Positions 17,039 to 25,449 of a DNA stretch of 64,000 nt are shown here, one piece after another. Position numbers and translations under genes: made by a program. Numbering within the stretch: position 1 is the first letter of the stretch; the number at the start of each line of letters is the position of its first letter. The stretch comes from Streptomyces dysideae (GTDB lineage Bacteria; Actinomycetota; Actinomycetes; Streptomycetales; Streptomycetaceae): positions 148,595-212,594 of the forward strand of contig NZ_KQ949091.1 in NCBI RefSeq assembly GCF_001514305.1, written 5' to 3'. A model generated the notes under the pieces. It ran no database searches. It had not been told where the DNA came from and saw only the letters and a program-made list of their open reading frames with translations.

Positions 17039-17494
17039 ATGGCTGAGCTGAGGTCGTTGCAGGTGCGGTACAGGAGATACCGACCTTGCGTACCGGTGGC
17101 GCGTGCTAAAGCACGCGAGTTAGCGCACGAGTGGGGTCTACTCCACGTTGCTGACCAACTGGAGTGGGGAGTCACCGAGTTGGTGACGAACGCCGTAATC
17201 CACGGGCGAGCGCCCCGAGGAAGTCGCGTTGTGGTGGGCTACCACCTTGCGGACGATCTTCTCCGCGTGGACGTTCGCGACTGGGCAAGCGGGATGCCGA
17301 GGCTGATCCCGCCGACTCCGCCCGGCGAAATCGTCCGCGAACACGGCCGGGGCCTCGCCACTGTCGCCGCGCTGGTGGATCGCTGGGGCGTGATCCCCAG
17401 AGTCATCGGGAAGAGCGTGTGGTTTGAGATCACGCTCGGTTCCAAGGAGACGACCGCCCCCTTGAGTGAGGAGGGGCGATGCCTACCGACCTGA
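17039..17494 (+). CDS. Anti-sigma-factor-like ATP-binding protein (HATPase_c_2)
   Basis: A 151-residue GHKL-type ATPase domain. The N box ELVTNAVIHG is clear, DWASGMP corresponds to the G1 box and EHGRGLATV to the G2 box. Such stand-alone domains resemble RsbW/SpoIIAB kinases and are common beside XRE-DUF397 pairs in Streptomyces. The ATG at 17039 has GAGGGG upstream. It overlaps the next gene by sixteen bases. Confidence 0.8.
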   Translation: MAELRSLQVRYRRYRPCVPVARAKARELAHEWGLLHVADQLEWGVTELVTNAVIHGRAPRGSRVVVGYHLADDLLRVDVRDWASGMPRLIPPTPPGEIVREHGRGLATVAALVDRWGVIPRVIGKSVWFEITLGSKETTAPLSEEGRCLPT

Positions 17495-17862
17495 TGCATG
17501 CCCGCCCCCTGCTCTTCGGCTACGTCCGGGCACTTCCTGAACTCGACCCCATCACCGTCACGCGCCTGACGGATGAACTAGCCCACTTCGCCGCTCGCGA
17601 AGGTTTCTTGCTGGCCGGGGTCTACGTCGAACGTCGCTGGCTGCACGGCGTGGCATGGGACGCGTTGGTCACTGACTGCTGCCGCTACGACGTGCGAAAC
17701 GTAGTCGTCTCGGATTCCACGCACCTGCACACGTTGCCCGCCCTGTCCTTCGTGATGCAGAGCGTCATCGAGGACGCCATAGGCGGCCATGTCTGGTTCG
17801 TCCATCCCAACGCCGAGGAGTACCCGCCGTGTCCGTCCAGGCCGAGGAGCGCCGCCCCGTGA
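17479..17862 (+). CDS. Unknown protein, weakly resolvase-like
   Basis: A 127-residue protein. The pattern LFGYVRALPELD followed by LTDELAHFAAREGFLLAGVYVE recalls the N-terminal fold of serine recombinases, but no catalytic Ser/Arg set is seen and there is no DNA-binding part. GAGGAGGGG directly precedes the ATG. It lies between two ATP-binding proteins in an overlapping operon, so it probably works with them. Function unknown. Confidence 0.6.
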   Translation: MPTDLMHARPLLFGYVRALPELDPITVTRLTDELAHFAAREGFLLAGVYVERRWLHGVAWDALVTDCCRYDVRNVVVSDSTHLHTLPALSFVMQSVIEDAIGGHVWFVHPNAEEYPPCPSRPRSAAP

Positions 17863-18461
17863 ATGTGCCTCGTCAACCGAACCAGCTTTTCACCACCAGC
17901 ATCCGCCTTGCTGCTGTGTCCTCGGCCGTACCGTGCTCGCGGATGTTCGTGCGGGACATCCTCGATCGGTGGAAGCTCGGCGACTACATCGAGGTGGCCG
18001 AACTGGTGGTGAGCGAGCTTGTCACCAACGCCGTGAAGATGACCGGCATCACGGACCCGGAACCGAAGACTTGGGACATAAGGGCAGAGCACGTCATCGG
18101 GGTGCAGCTCCGCACAACGAACGGCAGTCTGTTCGTTGAGGTGTGGGACAGAATCGTGGACGCCCCCGTGGCGAAGAACCCCGACAACAACACCGAGGGC
18201 GGCCGTGGCCTGATGCTCATTTGCGCGATGGCGAAGCAGTGGGACGTGTACCGGCCGCAGTCAGGCGGCAAAGTCGTCTGGGCTGAGCTTGAACTGGGGA
18301 AGCCCGCCGAACCTCCGCCGCTCTCGTCTCCGCCCCTGACGGTGCACGTACCGGGGATGACCACGGCACCCCGCGGAGCGACGGAGAAGACGGCGCACCT
18401 GGGACTGATTGAGCGGATGTTGGACGACTCGCGTTCTGAGGACGCGCCCCCGGAAGCTTGA
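17829..18461 (+). CDS. Second anti-sigma-like ATP-binding protein
   Basis: A 210-residue protein with a GHKL ATPase domain: N box ELVTNAVKMTG, a degenerate G1 region (EVWDRIVDAPV) and G2 EGGRGLMLI. A 60-residue Pro-rich C-terminal tail follows. It starts at a GTG with GAGGAG upstream, inside the end of the preceding gene. Two such proteins in one operon could form a heterodimer; partners are unknown. Confidence 0.75.
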   Translation: MSVQAEERRPVNVPRQPNQLFTTSIRLAAVSSAVPCSRMFVRDILDRWKLGDYIEVAELVVSELVTNAVKMTGITDPEPKTWDIRAEHVIGVQLRTTNGSLFVEVWDRIVDAPVAKNPDNNTEGGRGLMLICAMAKQWDVYRPQSGGKVVWAELELGKPAEPPPLSSPPLTVHVPGMTTAPRGATEKTAHLGLIERMLDDSRSEDAPPEA

Positions 18462-18533
18462 AGGACGGGATCAGGCGCAGGCCGGCCACGGCCTGGTGGT
18501 CGATCTGTTCCAGGCGGCACGACGCTGGAAATG

Positions 18534-18571
18534 AAAACGCCCCGCCACCCTTACGGGTACGCGGGGCGTTT
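18534..18571. terminator. Terminator after the ATP-binding operon
   Basis: AAAACGCCCCGC pairs with GCGGGGCGTTT. It lies between the plus-strand operon and the convergent TetR gene. Confidence 0.75.
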
Positions 18572-18599
18572 CCGTTGCGGGTGGCGGGGTTGCGTTGTG

Positions 18600-19175
18600 T
18601 CAGAGAAGTTGGCTGAGCACGAGGTTCGCGGCGTCTTCGCCGGAACGGTCGGGGTGCTTGAGAACCCACGACAGCAGACCAGATAGGTAGAGTTCGGCGA
18701 CTTCCATGTGGTCGTCGCTGCGGCCCCGATAGTTCGCCAGCAGTCGGCCGAGAAGGTCGGCGAGCTGGTCGAAGTCCACCAAGACGACTTCGTGTGATGT
18801 CGATCGGGTTTCGTCGCCCACTCTGGTGACGTCGCGGCTTGCGGGAAGCAGCGAGATGGCCAGAACTGGGCATTGCACGACCGCTTCCGCCAGCTCGTAG
18901 ACGAAGCTTTCCAGGGTTAGGTTTGCTGCTTGAGCTTGCTTCACGACAGGCAGCAGCATCGGCGTGTACGCCGCGATGGCGACAGCTTGCTTGGTGGCGA
19001 AGTAGCGGTTGAACGCCGCCGTACTGACACCGGCCTCCTTGGCGATGTCGTCCAGCGTCACGCCGTACCAGCCGTGCGCGTCGAACAAAAGCGCAGCGGC
19101 GCTGACGGTCTTACTGATAGTGCGCTTGCGCTTGGTAGCGGCGGCACGCTGCTGGGGTGTGGTTTCTTCTGACAC
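18600..19175 (-). CDS. TetR/AcrR family regulator A
   Basis: A 191-residue protein with an N-terminal TetR HTH (GVTLDDIAKEAGVSTAAFNRYFATKQAV). The GTG at 19175 has GGAGAG upstream and gives the start VSEETTPQQRAAATKRKRT, matching its neighbour's MSDEGLSPQQRAAETKRKRT. The two are diverged duplicates. Three inverted repeats upstream (19261-19315) are candidate operators. Its location before the transfer operon suggests control of transfer genes. Confidence 0.85.
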   Translation of the reverse strand: MSEETTPQQRAAATKRKRTISKTVSAAALLFDAHGWYGVTLDDIAKEAGVSTAAFNRYFATKQAVAIAAYTPMLLPVVKQAQAANLTLESFVYELAEAVVQCPVLAISLLPASRDVTRVGDETRSTSHEVVLVDFDQLADLLGRLLANYRGRSDDHMEVAELYLSGLLSWVLKHPDRSGEDAANLVLSQLL

Positions 19176-19260
19176 GCGTCTCTCCAAAGTTCCTCGGATA
19201 GGGCGTGCCACCAACCAAGGTTCGATTGGCGGGCGCCACATCCGATGAGGAGAGAGGGCT

Positions 19261-19315
19261 ATTGCCATTTGGGCAATCTGTTTATATTTAAACATATTGC
19301 ATCAATAAGTGCAAT
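19261..19315. promoter_or_regulatory. Three inverted repeats upstream of TetR A
   Basis: TTGCC-N4-GGCAA core (19261-19277), GTTTATATTTAAAC (19280-19293) and ATTGCA-N8-TGCAAT (19296-19315) lie side by side in an AT-rich gap. They fit operators for one or both TetR proteins. Confidence 0.5.
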
Positions 19316-19346
19316 AGCTGCACTAGAGATGCTGGACTAAAAAAAT

Positions 19347-20024
19347 CTATACGCGCTTCTTAATGCGTTCAATCTGCTCTCTTAGCTCCTGGCCTCGATC
19401 CTCGTGGAGTGTCACGCCAATAAGCATCCGGCATACCTCGTAAGTGATGTCTTCCGGTACTCCATCTCCGGTTTTCTGGTAGATAGTCGTGAGGATGGAT
19501 TCCGAGATCTTGGTCAGCATCTCGCGACTGGCCCGCCAACCTTGCGGACTAAAGAATCCATTGGGAAACGGCTGTTGCGTGAGAATGATTACCAAGCCAT
19601 GATCCAGAGGCCATCCGAACGAATGACTCTCTCCTGGCGGCGTCTCGAAGTATGCCTTAAGCATTCCGACGGTGAGCGCTCGATTTTCATGGCTCAGCTT
19701 TGCTGCCGTGTAGACATAGCGGATCAATTCATCGACGCCATCCCTCGGCTGGTAGATGTGAGCGTTGTTCGCCTCAATGATCGTGTCAACCAGCGGTGAC
19801 AGTAGACGGTCGTAGGCGGCCTTCAGGACGTCGTACTTGGTCGGGAAGTGGTACGGGATCGTCGCCGTCCCCACCCCCGAGGCTTCGGCGATCTGATCAA
19901 GCGTGTACTCGCCCTGGGTTTGCTTGTCATACAGGTCAAGCGTGCCGCTCACGATCAACTCCCTTGTGCGTTTGCGCTTGGTCTCGGCTGCCCGTTGCTG
20001 GGGGCTCAATCCTTCGTCGCTCAT
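19347..20024 (-). CDS. TetR/AcrR family regulator B
   Basis: A 225-residue TetR protein: HTH at EYTLDQIAEASGVGTATIPYHFPTKYDVL, then an effector domain of unknown ligand. Its start shares a PQQRAAxTKRKRT segment with regulator A. It is divergent from the transfer operon at 20147, and the gap holds a strong promoter overlapped by repeats, so this is the likely repressor of transfer. Confidence 0.85.
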   Translation of the reverse strand: MSDEGLSPQQRAAETKRKRTRELIVSGTLDLYDKQTQGEYTLDQIAEASGVGTATIPYHFPTKYDVLKAAYDRLLSPLVDTIIEANNAHIYQPRDGVDELIRYVYTAAKLSHENRALTVGMLKAYFETPPGESHSFGWPLDHGLVIILTQQPFPNGFFSPQGWRASREMLTKISESILTTIYQKTGDGVPEDITYEVCRMLIGVTLHEDRGQELREQIERIKKRV

Positions 20025-20066
20025 GAAGCCATCCTAGCCGAGTCAGTGTCAAGCCTGTTTCAGAGT

Positions 20067-20095
20067 TTGACCTAAGTCAGGTTCTGACCTAACTT
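20067..20095 (+). promoter_or_regulatory. Promoter of the transfer operon with embedded repeats
   Basis: TTGACC (20067-20072) and TAACTT (20090-20095) are 17 bases apart. TGACCTAA occurs in both hexamer regions, separated by GTCAGGTTC, so an operator overlaps the promoter. TetR B, divergent from here, is the obvious repressor. Confidence 0.6.
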
Positions 20096-20146
20096 AAAGC
20101 CGTCGAGCCAGCCACACCGGCCGGCTCCAGGTTGAAGGGCACCCCT

Positions 20147-20362
20147 ATGCCTGCTGACGTGCAGCGAGTTGATCCGTACGACCCAAGACGCGACGCCTAC
20201 CAAACAGGTACAGCGCTGGCTCGGTGGCTCGCCCAGATCACGCAGCCGACAGAACAAGTCGAGCGGCAGACCGCTCTGAGGCGGACGCACTACGACGACC
20301 AGGGCCGCGTGTCCGTGGTCGAAGAGCAGATCATCCACGAGCGCATCACAAGAAGGAGCTGA
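20147..20362 (+). CDS. Small protein at the head of the transfer operon
   Basis: A 71-residue soluble protein, charged, without recognised domain. GAAGGG lies seven bases before the ATG. It is the first gene after the strong promoter and precedes two small membrane proteins and a VirD4-like ATPase, so a role in DNA transfer is likely but unproven. Confidence 0.6.
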   Translation: MPADVQRVDPYDPRRDAYQTGTALARWLAQITQPTEQVERQTALRRTHYDDQGRVSVVEEQIIHERITRRS

Positions 20363-20367
20363 TCTAC

Positions 20368-20598
20368 ATGTTCCAGGCCATGACCGAAGACCAGAGCGTC
20401 GCCCTGGGCGGGCTGTACCTCCTGATCTTCTTCGGAGTACCGATCGCCCTGTTCCTTTGGGCCTGTCACAGGTTTGGTCCCAGGATGGCCGCTCGCAAGC
20501 GTGACCGTCAGATCGAAACGTCCATGCGCCTCGGTCTCCGTGACGCCGAGGCGTACGAGCGCATCGCCCAGCAGATCAGGGATGAACGCCACATCTAG
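20368..20598 (+). CDS. Small membrane protein in the transfer operon
   Basis: A 76-residue protein with one transmembrane helix (GGLYLLIFFGVPIALFLWAC) and a basic cytoplasmic tail. AAGGAG precedes the ATG. It lies between the first operon gene and the VirD4-like ATPase. Comparable small membrane proteins accompany transfer ATPases in actinobacterial elements. Confidence 0.7.
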   Translation: MFQAMTEDQSVALGGLYLLIFFGVPIALFLWACHRFGPRMAARKRDRQIETSMRLGLRDAEAYERIAQQIRDERHI

Positions 20599-20606
20599 TC
20601 ATCACC

Positions 20607-20715
20607 GGCCCCCTCCCGAAGGTCCGTCACCTTCACCCCCCGCAGAGGAAGGCAGCCGAGAACACCTCTCGGCCAGTGCCACCCCTGCTACCGGGCGACC
20701 TTCGGCGAGGGGGCC
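20607..20715. repeat. Long inverted repeat with internal hairpin in the transfer operon
   Basis: GGCCCCCTCCCGAAGGTC (20607-20624) pairs with GACCTTCGGCGAGGGGGCC (20697-20715) with one bulge. Inside, GCCGAGA (20655-20661) pairs with TCTCGGC (20667-20673). The structure fills an otherwise non-coding gap and could be an mRNA element or a transfer origin. Confidence 0.6.
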
Positions 20716-20792
20716 GCCTCGTTGATCCACCCCATCAAATCCCCGCCGGCCACAGCTCGTAGGTCGGCGGCACCTACCCGAGAGGGCATCCC

Positions 20793-20951
20793 GTGGGAAA
20801 GGCCCGGAACTTCCTACTCCTGCTCCTACTGGCCGCGCTCACGATTCGCGTGGCTTGGCTGGCCGTTGAACCGCTGCTTCCGTACGTCGTCAGCGGCCTG
20901 GCGATCGTGCTCGTCATGGGCTTCGTGTACTACCGCATGACCAGGTGGTGA
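20793..20951 (+). CDS. Small two-helix membrane protein (52 aa)
   Basis: A 52-residue, almost wholly hydrophobic protein from a GTG start: helix one FLLLLLLAALTIRVAWLAV, helix two VVSGLAIVLVMGFVYY. GAGAGG lies upstream. It ends five bases before the start of the VirD4-like ATPase, so both are surely cotranscribed. It may form the membrane part of the transfer pore; this is inferred from position. Confidence 0.65.
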   Translation: MGKARNFLLLLLLAALTIRVAWLAVEPLLPYVVSGLAIVLVMGFVYYRMTRW

Positions 20952-20955
20952 CAAA

Positions 20956-23133
20956 ATGACACAAACCTACCGCCTCAACTTCCCGACCGATCTCGACGCC
21001 GACCAAGTAGCGACGTGGCTACGTGCTTGCTCCGGCACACTCACCACTGGCCCGCGGCGACTCCTGAACGTGTCGTCCATGGTGTTCGAGGTCGAGGCGA
21101 CAGAAGCAGGCATCCAGTACCGCCTCGTCGTACCGGAGGAAACGGCCGACTTCCTGACCGGCCAGCTGCGAGCCTTGGTCCCAGGCTCAACGGCAACGCC
21201 GGCGGGCACGGATGATCCGACCCACCAATGGACAGCTGCGGTCGAGCTGGGACAGACGAACCCACGACGGAGCCTCGGCACCGTGAACCCCGAGGCTCTC
21301 TCGGCAAGCCTGCTCGCTGGGATGCAGGGCCTCGGCCGGGGTGAAGCGCTGCTGCTTCAGTGGGTCGTGTCACCGGCACTTCGTCAGCGACCACCACAGG
21401 CAACGGGCGAGTTGGTTCTTCCCGGACGACGGTACGCGTCGAAGCCCGACCGCGACCAGATCAACGACGTGCGGGCGAAGCTGTCGGAACCCAACTTCCT
21501 CGCGGTGCTCCGCGTGGCCGTGAAGGCTCCGACCAAAGAACGCTGCGAACACCTCCTGGCCCGTGTCCGCGCCAGCCTCCGCGCGGTCGGCAGTCACAGC
21601 AACCGACTCAAGCAGCGGCTCGTGACGAGTGGTCGCGTCGTTTCAAGGGTTCAGCAGCGGACGGTGCCGACCCTGTTTCCAATGCAACTGGCCGGCGTCG
21701 AGCTGGTCGCCCTGATCTGCTGGCCGATCGGGCAACCGCATGTTGCCGGGCTTCCTCGTTCCCGGACACGGCAGCTTGCTGCTACGGGGGCGATTCCACG
21801 GACGGGGCGGGTGGTCGGGCGGAGCAACTTCCCGGGCAACGAACGGTTGCTGGCCCTGTCGCCGCTGGAATCCACCTGGCACATGCAAGTTGTGGGACCG
21901 ACAGGTTCAGGGAAAACGGCGCTGCTGACGAATTTGATCAAACAGGACATGGACGCCGGTAGGGGCGTGATCCTGATCGAAAGCAAGGGCGACCTCTTTA
22001 ACGCCGTCCTCGACCGGGTGCCTGAACGCAGGCTGCAAGATGTCGTCCTGATCGACGTAGGCGACACCGCCCATCCTGTCGGCTGGAATATCCTGGCGGG
22101 CTCACCGTACGTGGTCGCTGCCGACATCCAGCGCCTTTTCGATCATTTGTACCCACAGGATTCAAGAGGCGTTCGCGTACGACAAGGGTTCTACCACCTG
22201 ATCCTCACCGCCATGTTGAGCACCGGTTCAATCGCACCCTTGACGTTTGCTGACATTGGCGCGCTGGCTGTCCCGAGGCCGGATCAGGAGGAGTTCGCCG
22301 CCCGCCTGATCCGGGGCGTTTCACATGTCGAGGAACTGGCCTCGTGGTGGCAAGGGTTCAGCGACGCCCGGACGAGGGCGACGCACTTCCAACCGATCCT
22401 TGACCGTATCTGGCAGCTCAACAACCGGCCGTCGATTCGGAACATCATCGGGCAGAGCCACAGCACCGTGGACATGGGCGAGATCATCCGGGGCAACAAG
22501 GTGTTGTTGGTAAACCTTGGTCGCTCAACCGAAGGCAGAGACACAGCCGGATTGCTGGGGTCGCTGCTGCTGAATTCGGTCTGGTCTGCGGTACAGGCCG
22601 GGGCGGCGAATCCGGCCCGACCAACCATGCTCGTGCTGGACGAATACCAGGATTTCGCCGGGCTACCGACTCTAGCTGCCGACTGGTTCGCCCAGGCTCG
22701 TAGCTTCGGTTTGGCTGTGACGGTGGCACATCAGTTCTTGGGACAGCTCACTAGGGAACTCCAGGACGCGACCAAGAACAACGCGAGGTCTACCGTGGTT
22801 TTTCAAACCAGTGCGGACGAAGCCCGAGATTTTGCCCGGCAGTTTGGCCGCAGCGTCACCGACGAGGATTTCATGAACCTAGCGCGGTTCGAGGTGCTTA
22901 TGCGGCTCGCCACACGCGACGGCGTCAGTTCGCCGGTTACTGGCGTGACGCTGCCACCAGTGGAACCGACCGGATTTGCTGACGAGGTGCGGCGACATTC
23001 CCGCCAGACCTACGGACGGCCGCGGGCGGATGTGGAAGCTGAGATTAAACAGCGGCGAGGCGGTCAGCCGGCCCCGACAGCTCCTCACCGGCGTCGGCAG
23101 TTCGGTGGACCGAGGAATACAACTGGCGGGTAG
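20956..23133 (+). CDS. VirD4/TraD-like conjugative DNA-transfer ATPase, copy 1
   Basis: A 725-residue protein. Walker A GPTGSGKT and Walker B MLVLDEYQDF define a type IV coupling-protein-like motor. The family's TVAHQFLGQL sensor segment follows. The N-terminal 300 residues carry no clear transmembrane helix; membrane contact may come from the two small proteins encoded just upstream. It is expected to move DNA during conjugation. It is related in layout to the copy at 32883-35024. Overlaps with neighbours are minimal and the operon is tight. Confidence 0.85.
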   Translation: MTQTYRLNFPTDLDADQVATWLRACSGTLTTGPRRLLNVSSMVFEVEATEAGIQYRLVVPEETADFLTGQLRALVPGSTATPAGTDDPTHQWTAAVELGQTNPRRSLGTVNPEALSASLLAGMQGLGRGEALLLQWVVSPALRQRPPQATGELVLPGRRYASKPDRDQINDVRAKLSEPNFLAVLRVAVKAPTKERCEHLLARVRASLRAVGSHSNRLKQRLVTSGRVVSRVQQRTVPTLFPMQLAGVELVALICWPIGQPHVAGLPRSRTRQLAATGAIPRTGRVVGRSNFPGNERLLALSPLESTWHMQVVGPTGSGKTALLTNLIKQDMDAGRGVILIESKGDLFNAVLDRVPERRLQDVVLIDVGDTAHPVGWNILAGSPYVVAADIQRLFDHLYPQDSRGVRVRQGFYHLILTAMLSTGSIAPLTFADIGALAVPRPDQEEFAARLIRGVSHVEELASWWQGFSDARTRATHFQPILDRIWQLNNRPSIRNIIGQSHSTVDMGEIIRGNKVLLVNLGRSTEGRDTAGLLGSLLLNSVWSAVQAGAANPARPTMLVLDEYQDFAGLPTLAADWFAQARSFGLAVTVAHQFLGQLTRELQDATKNNARSTVVFQTSADEARDFARQFGRSVTDEDFMNLARFEVLMRLATRDGVSSPVTGVTLPPVEPTGFADEVRRHSRQTYGRPRADVEAEIKQRRGGQPAPTAPHRRRQFGGPRNTTGG

Positions 23134-23135
23134 CG

Positions 23136-23834
23136 ATGGCTGGGTTGTATGCTGATCCGTTCGGCTCTTTCGAACTCACCCACGGAGGTAAGAAGTTGAC
23201 AGACATCGAGAAGATGGCCGAGCAGCTGGACAAGCTCATCGAGGAGTACGCCAAGACAAGTAGGCCGCTGTCGAACGAGAGAACACAGATTCACAAGAGC
23301 CGTCTCGAAGCTGCTATCGAACGCGCTTCACTGCCCGGCAGCACGTACCGTACGCAACTGGCGGGCATTCGGGAACGAGCAGCATCCGACGGGTGGAGGC
23401 TGGAAGCTATCAACGCTATCGCCATCGGACTCCGTGACGACATTCGGGACGGGTGGGTTAAGTCGGTAGTCGAGCTGGTTCACGCCGACATGCACAGTGA
23501 CTACCTGGAGATGGCCGAGACCCTGCTTGATTCTGGGTATAAGGACCCGGCGGCCGTCATCACTGGGACAACCCTTGAAGTCCACGTACGGGCGCTATGC
23601 GTCAAGCACAGCGTAGACATCGCACTGCCGAACGGCTCACCGAAGAAGGCCGACACCATGAACGCCGACCTCAAGAAGGCCGGTGTCTACGACGGCTTGC
23701 GGCAGAAGCAGATCACGGCCTGGATGGATCTCAGGAACAAGGCGGCGCACGGTGACTATGCCGAGTACGACAAGGCCCAAGTGCGCCTGTTCATCGACGG
23801 CGTTCGGGACTTCATGGTGAAGTACCCCGCATAG
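23136..23834 (+). CDS. Protein with C-terminal HEPN-like Rx4H motif
   Basis: A 232-residue protein starting two bases after the ATPase stop. The C-terminus has MDLRNKAAHGDY, matching the Rx4-6H motif of HEPN ribonucleases, followed by a helix ending in DFMVKYPA. The N-terminal half is helical and unrecognised. HEPN proteins are often toxins or anti-phage effectors, but this one sits within the transfer operon, so it may also be structural. The family is not certain. Confidence 0.6.
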   Translation: MAGLYADPFGSFELTHGGKKLTDIEKMAEQLDKLIEEYAKTSRPLSNERTQIHKSRLEAAIERASLPGSTYRTQLAGIRERAASDGWRLEAINAIAIGLRDDIRDGWVKSVVELVHADMHSDYLEMAETLLDSGYKDPAAVITGTTLEVHVRALCVKHSVDIALPNGSPKKADTMNADLKKAGVYDGLRQKQITAWMDLRNKAAHGDYAEYDKAQVRLFIDGVRDFMVKYPA

Positions 23835-23959
23835 TTTCGGGCGTAGGCGAAGCCGTAGGTCAGGGGTAGGCCGACCGTAGGTCTACCCCTCCACCCATAC
23901 ACGACCTGAGCAGCGAGAACGCCACCACCACGGCGTGACTACCCCCAAGGTTGGAACCA

Positions 23960-24640
23960 GTGGAGCTATCTGTGCGTGACTATGAGGTGTTGAAGTTGGT
24001 GAACACCTTTACGCAGCTGGCCTCGACGCACGTTACAGAACTTCTTTTCGCCGATCGCTCGCATAGCGTGCCTGACAAGGTTCTCGGGCGCATGGTGCGG
24101 CTCGGCTATCTTTCGCGCGTCGGCAGGCGAACCAGCGGGGATAAGGGCGGGGCGGGTGCATACGCCTACCAGCTCGGCAGATACGGGCGGGCACTGCTCG
24201 GGGTAGATGGTCGGCAGTCGCCGACCGTGAATAACCACGCCCTGATGGTCGCCGACGTTTACCTTGAGCTTCGCCGGGCGGAAAAGCTCGGCGTCCTACG
24301 GCTAACCGATTGGTCGGTTGAAATAGCCGTCCCCCCAACCGTGCGGGCAGACTTGGCGGTATCTGTGGACTTTCCGCAGCAGTCGCGACAGAGCCGCTAC
24401 TTTCTAGAAATCGACCTGGGGACGGAACGACCGGCACGAATCACGGAAAAGCTCGCAGGGTATTGGCGGGCGGTCGAAGCTAGTGCCGACGACTGGTTTC
24501 CTTACGTAGTGTTCGTCGTGCGGCAGCAGGCGCGTAAGGCCGAGATCGAGCGGACTATCCGCAGGCTTCCCGAGGAGCGTCAGGAGATGGTGCGGGTGTA
24601 TGTTTTTGGCGAGCTTATTCCCCAGCTTATGCACCTCTAA
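23960..24640 (+). CDS. Replication-relaxation family protein, copy 1
   Basis: About 226 residues. A winged-helix region (LKLVNTFTQLASTHVTELLF, VLGRMVRLGYLSRVGRR) is followed by YFLEIDLGTERPARITEKLAGYWRA, the pattern of the Replic_Relax family. Such proteins are thought to act in plasmid DNA processing. GTG at 23960 is preferred, with AAGG nine bases upstream; TTG at 23951 is possible. It follows the VirD4-like ATPase, as does copy 2 in the other module. Confidence 0.8.
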   Translation: MELSVRDYEVLKLVNTFTQLASTHVTELLFADRSHSVPDKVLGRMVRLGYLSRVGRRTSGDKGGAGAYAYQLGRYGRALLGVDGRQSPTVNNHALMVADVYLELRRAEKLGVLRLTDWSVEIAVPPTVRADLAVSVDFPQQSRQSRYFLEIDLGTERPARITEKLAGYWRAVEASADDWFPYVVFVVRQQARKAEIERTIRRLPEERQEMVRVYVFGELIPQLMHL

Positions 24641-24652
24641 CGACCTGCATGG

Positions 24653-25132
24653 CTACTGGTAGCGAATCTGACATTCGTTCACGCGCTGTTGGCGCAGTTC
24701 CAGGATGACGGTCATTTCCTCGTATGTCTGCGGCTTCATTTCCGCTATTGAGCTGTTGACGTCATCAATGCATTGATTCAATTCTTGCCGACTGTCAACA
24801 GGTGGGGTAATTTCGGAAGGTATAGGCGTAGTGGTGGTGGTTGTGCTGTAACTTGTATCCCGTTGGTTTGCAAAAAAAGCAACGAGAAGCAGTACTACTA
24901 TAGATGTCGCACATATGAGTGTCATAACCGTCGAGACCACTTTGCGGCCGTGGATTAGCGACCTGTATTTCTCCCGCTGCTTGTCATCTATGAGTTGCAA
25001 GAGCTTGTTAGAGCGACTATGAGAAATTCCGTACAATATAATGCCCACTAGAGGCATTAAGAGTCCAAGCGCACCCCACCCGTTAAGGGTAGATATAGCA
25101 TTCAACTCTTTATTTATTTCACTTTCGCTCAT
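24653..25132 (-). CDS. Two-helix membrane protein, AT-rich gene
   Basis: A 159-residue protein with helices at WGALGLLMPLVGIILYGI and VMTLICATSIVVLLLVAFF, and an outer Thr-rich segment with two cysteines near the C-terminus. Its base composition is much more AT-rich than the chromosome, a sign of recent transfer. Convergent with the replication-relaxation gene. No family recognised. Confidence 0.6.
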   Translation of the reverse strand: MSESEINKELNAISTLNGWGALGLLMPLVGIILYGISHSRSNKLLQLIDDKQREKYRSLIHGRKVVSTVMTLICATSIVVLLLVAFFANQRDTSYSTTTTTTPIPSEITPPVDSRQELNQCIDDVNSSIAEMKPQTYEEMTVILELRQQRVNECQIRYQ

Positions 25133-25189
25133 TTCAGCTCATTCTAACATTCGCATCACATTGAGGCAATCAAAATGAGGCGAAAAGTA

Positions 25190-25218
25190 TTGAATAACAG
25201 GGGTGAATGGTCTATAAT
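25190..25218 (+). promoter_or_regulatory. Near-consensus sigma-70 promoter of a predicted small RNA
   Basis: TTGAAT (25190-25195) and TATAAT (25213-25218) are exactly 17 bases apart. Such a perfect -10 is uncommon in this kind of genome. Confidence 0.65.
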
Positions 25219-25224
25219 TAAAGA

Positions 25225-25341
25225 GTAAAAGTAAAGGCCCCGCTTGCGACAGGACCTCTACGGTTTCGGCTAGAATTAGTAGCCAAAACCTGATGTTATT
25301 TATATCACCTCCTGCCGCTTTGGGCAAGGAGGTTATTTTTT
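25225..25341 (+). ncRNA. Predicted small RNA of about 115 nt
   Basis: The stretch lies between a near-consensus promoter and a terminator with T-run, and no convincing gene lies inside. It folds into a hairpin (GGTTTCGGCT with AGCCAAAACC) and a terminator stem containing CACCTCC, an anti-Shine-Dalgarno sequence. A nine-codon frame TTG to TAG (LRQDLYGFG) is also present, so a leader-peptide attenuator for the 25450 operon is the alternative. Confidence 0.5.
25307..25341 (+). terminator. Terminator of the predicted small RNA
   Basis: ACCTCCTGCC pairs with GGCAAGGAGGT, then TATTTTTT follows. No plus-strand gene upstream explains it, which supports a separate small transcript. Confidence 0.7.
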
Positions 25342-25449
25342 ACCAGATACCAGAAACGACATAACCAACCTAGAATCAATTAAATGTAAGCAGCGCCGGA
25401 AGTTCGACCACTTCTTGGGTCGGTTTCCTATGGCGCAGGAGAAAAAGGA

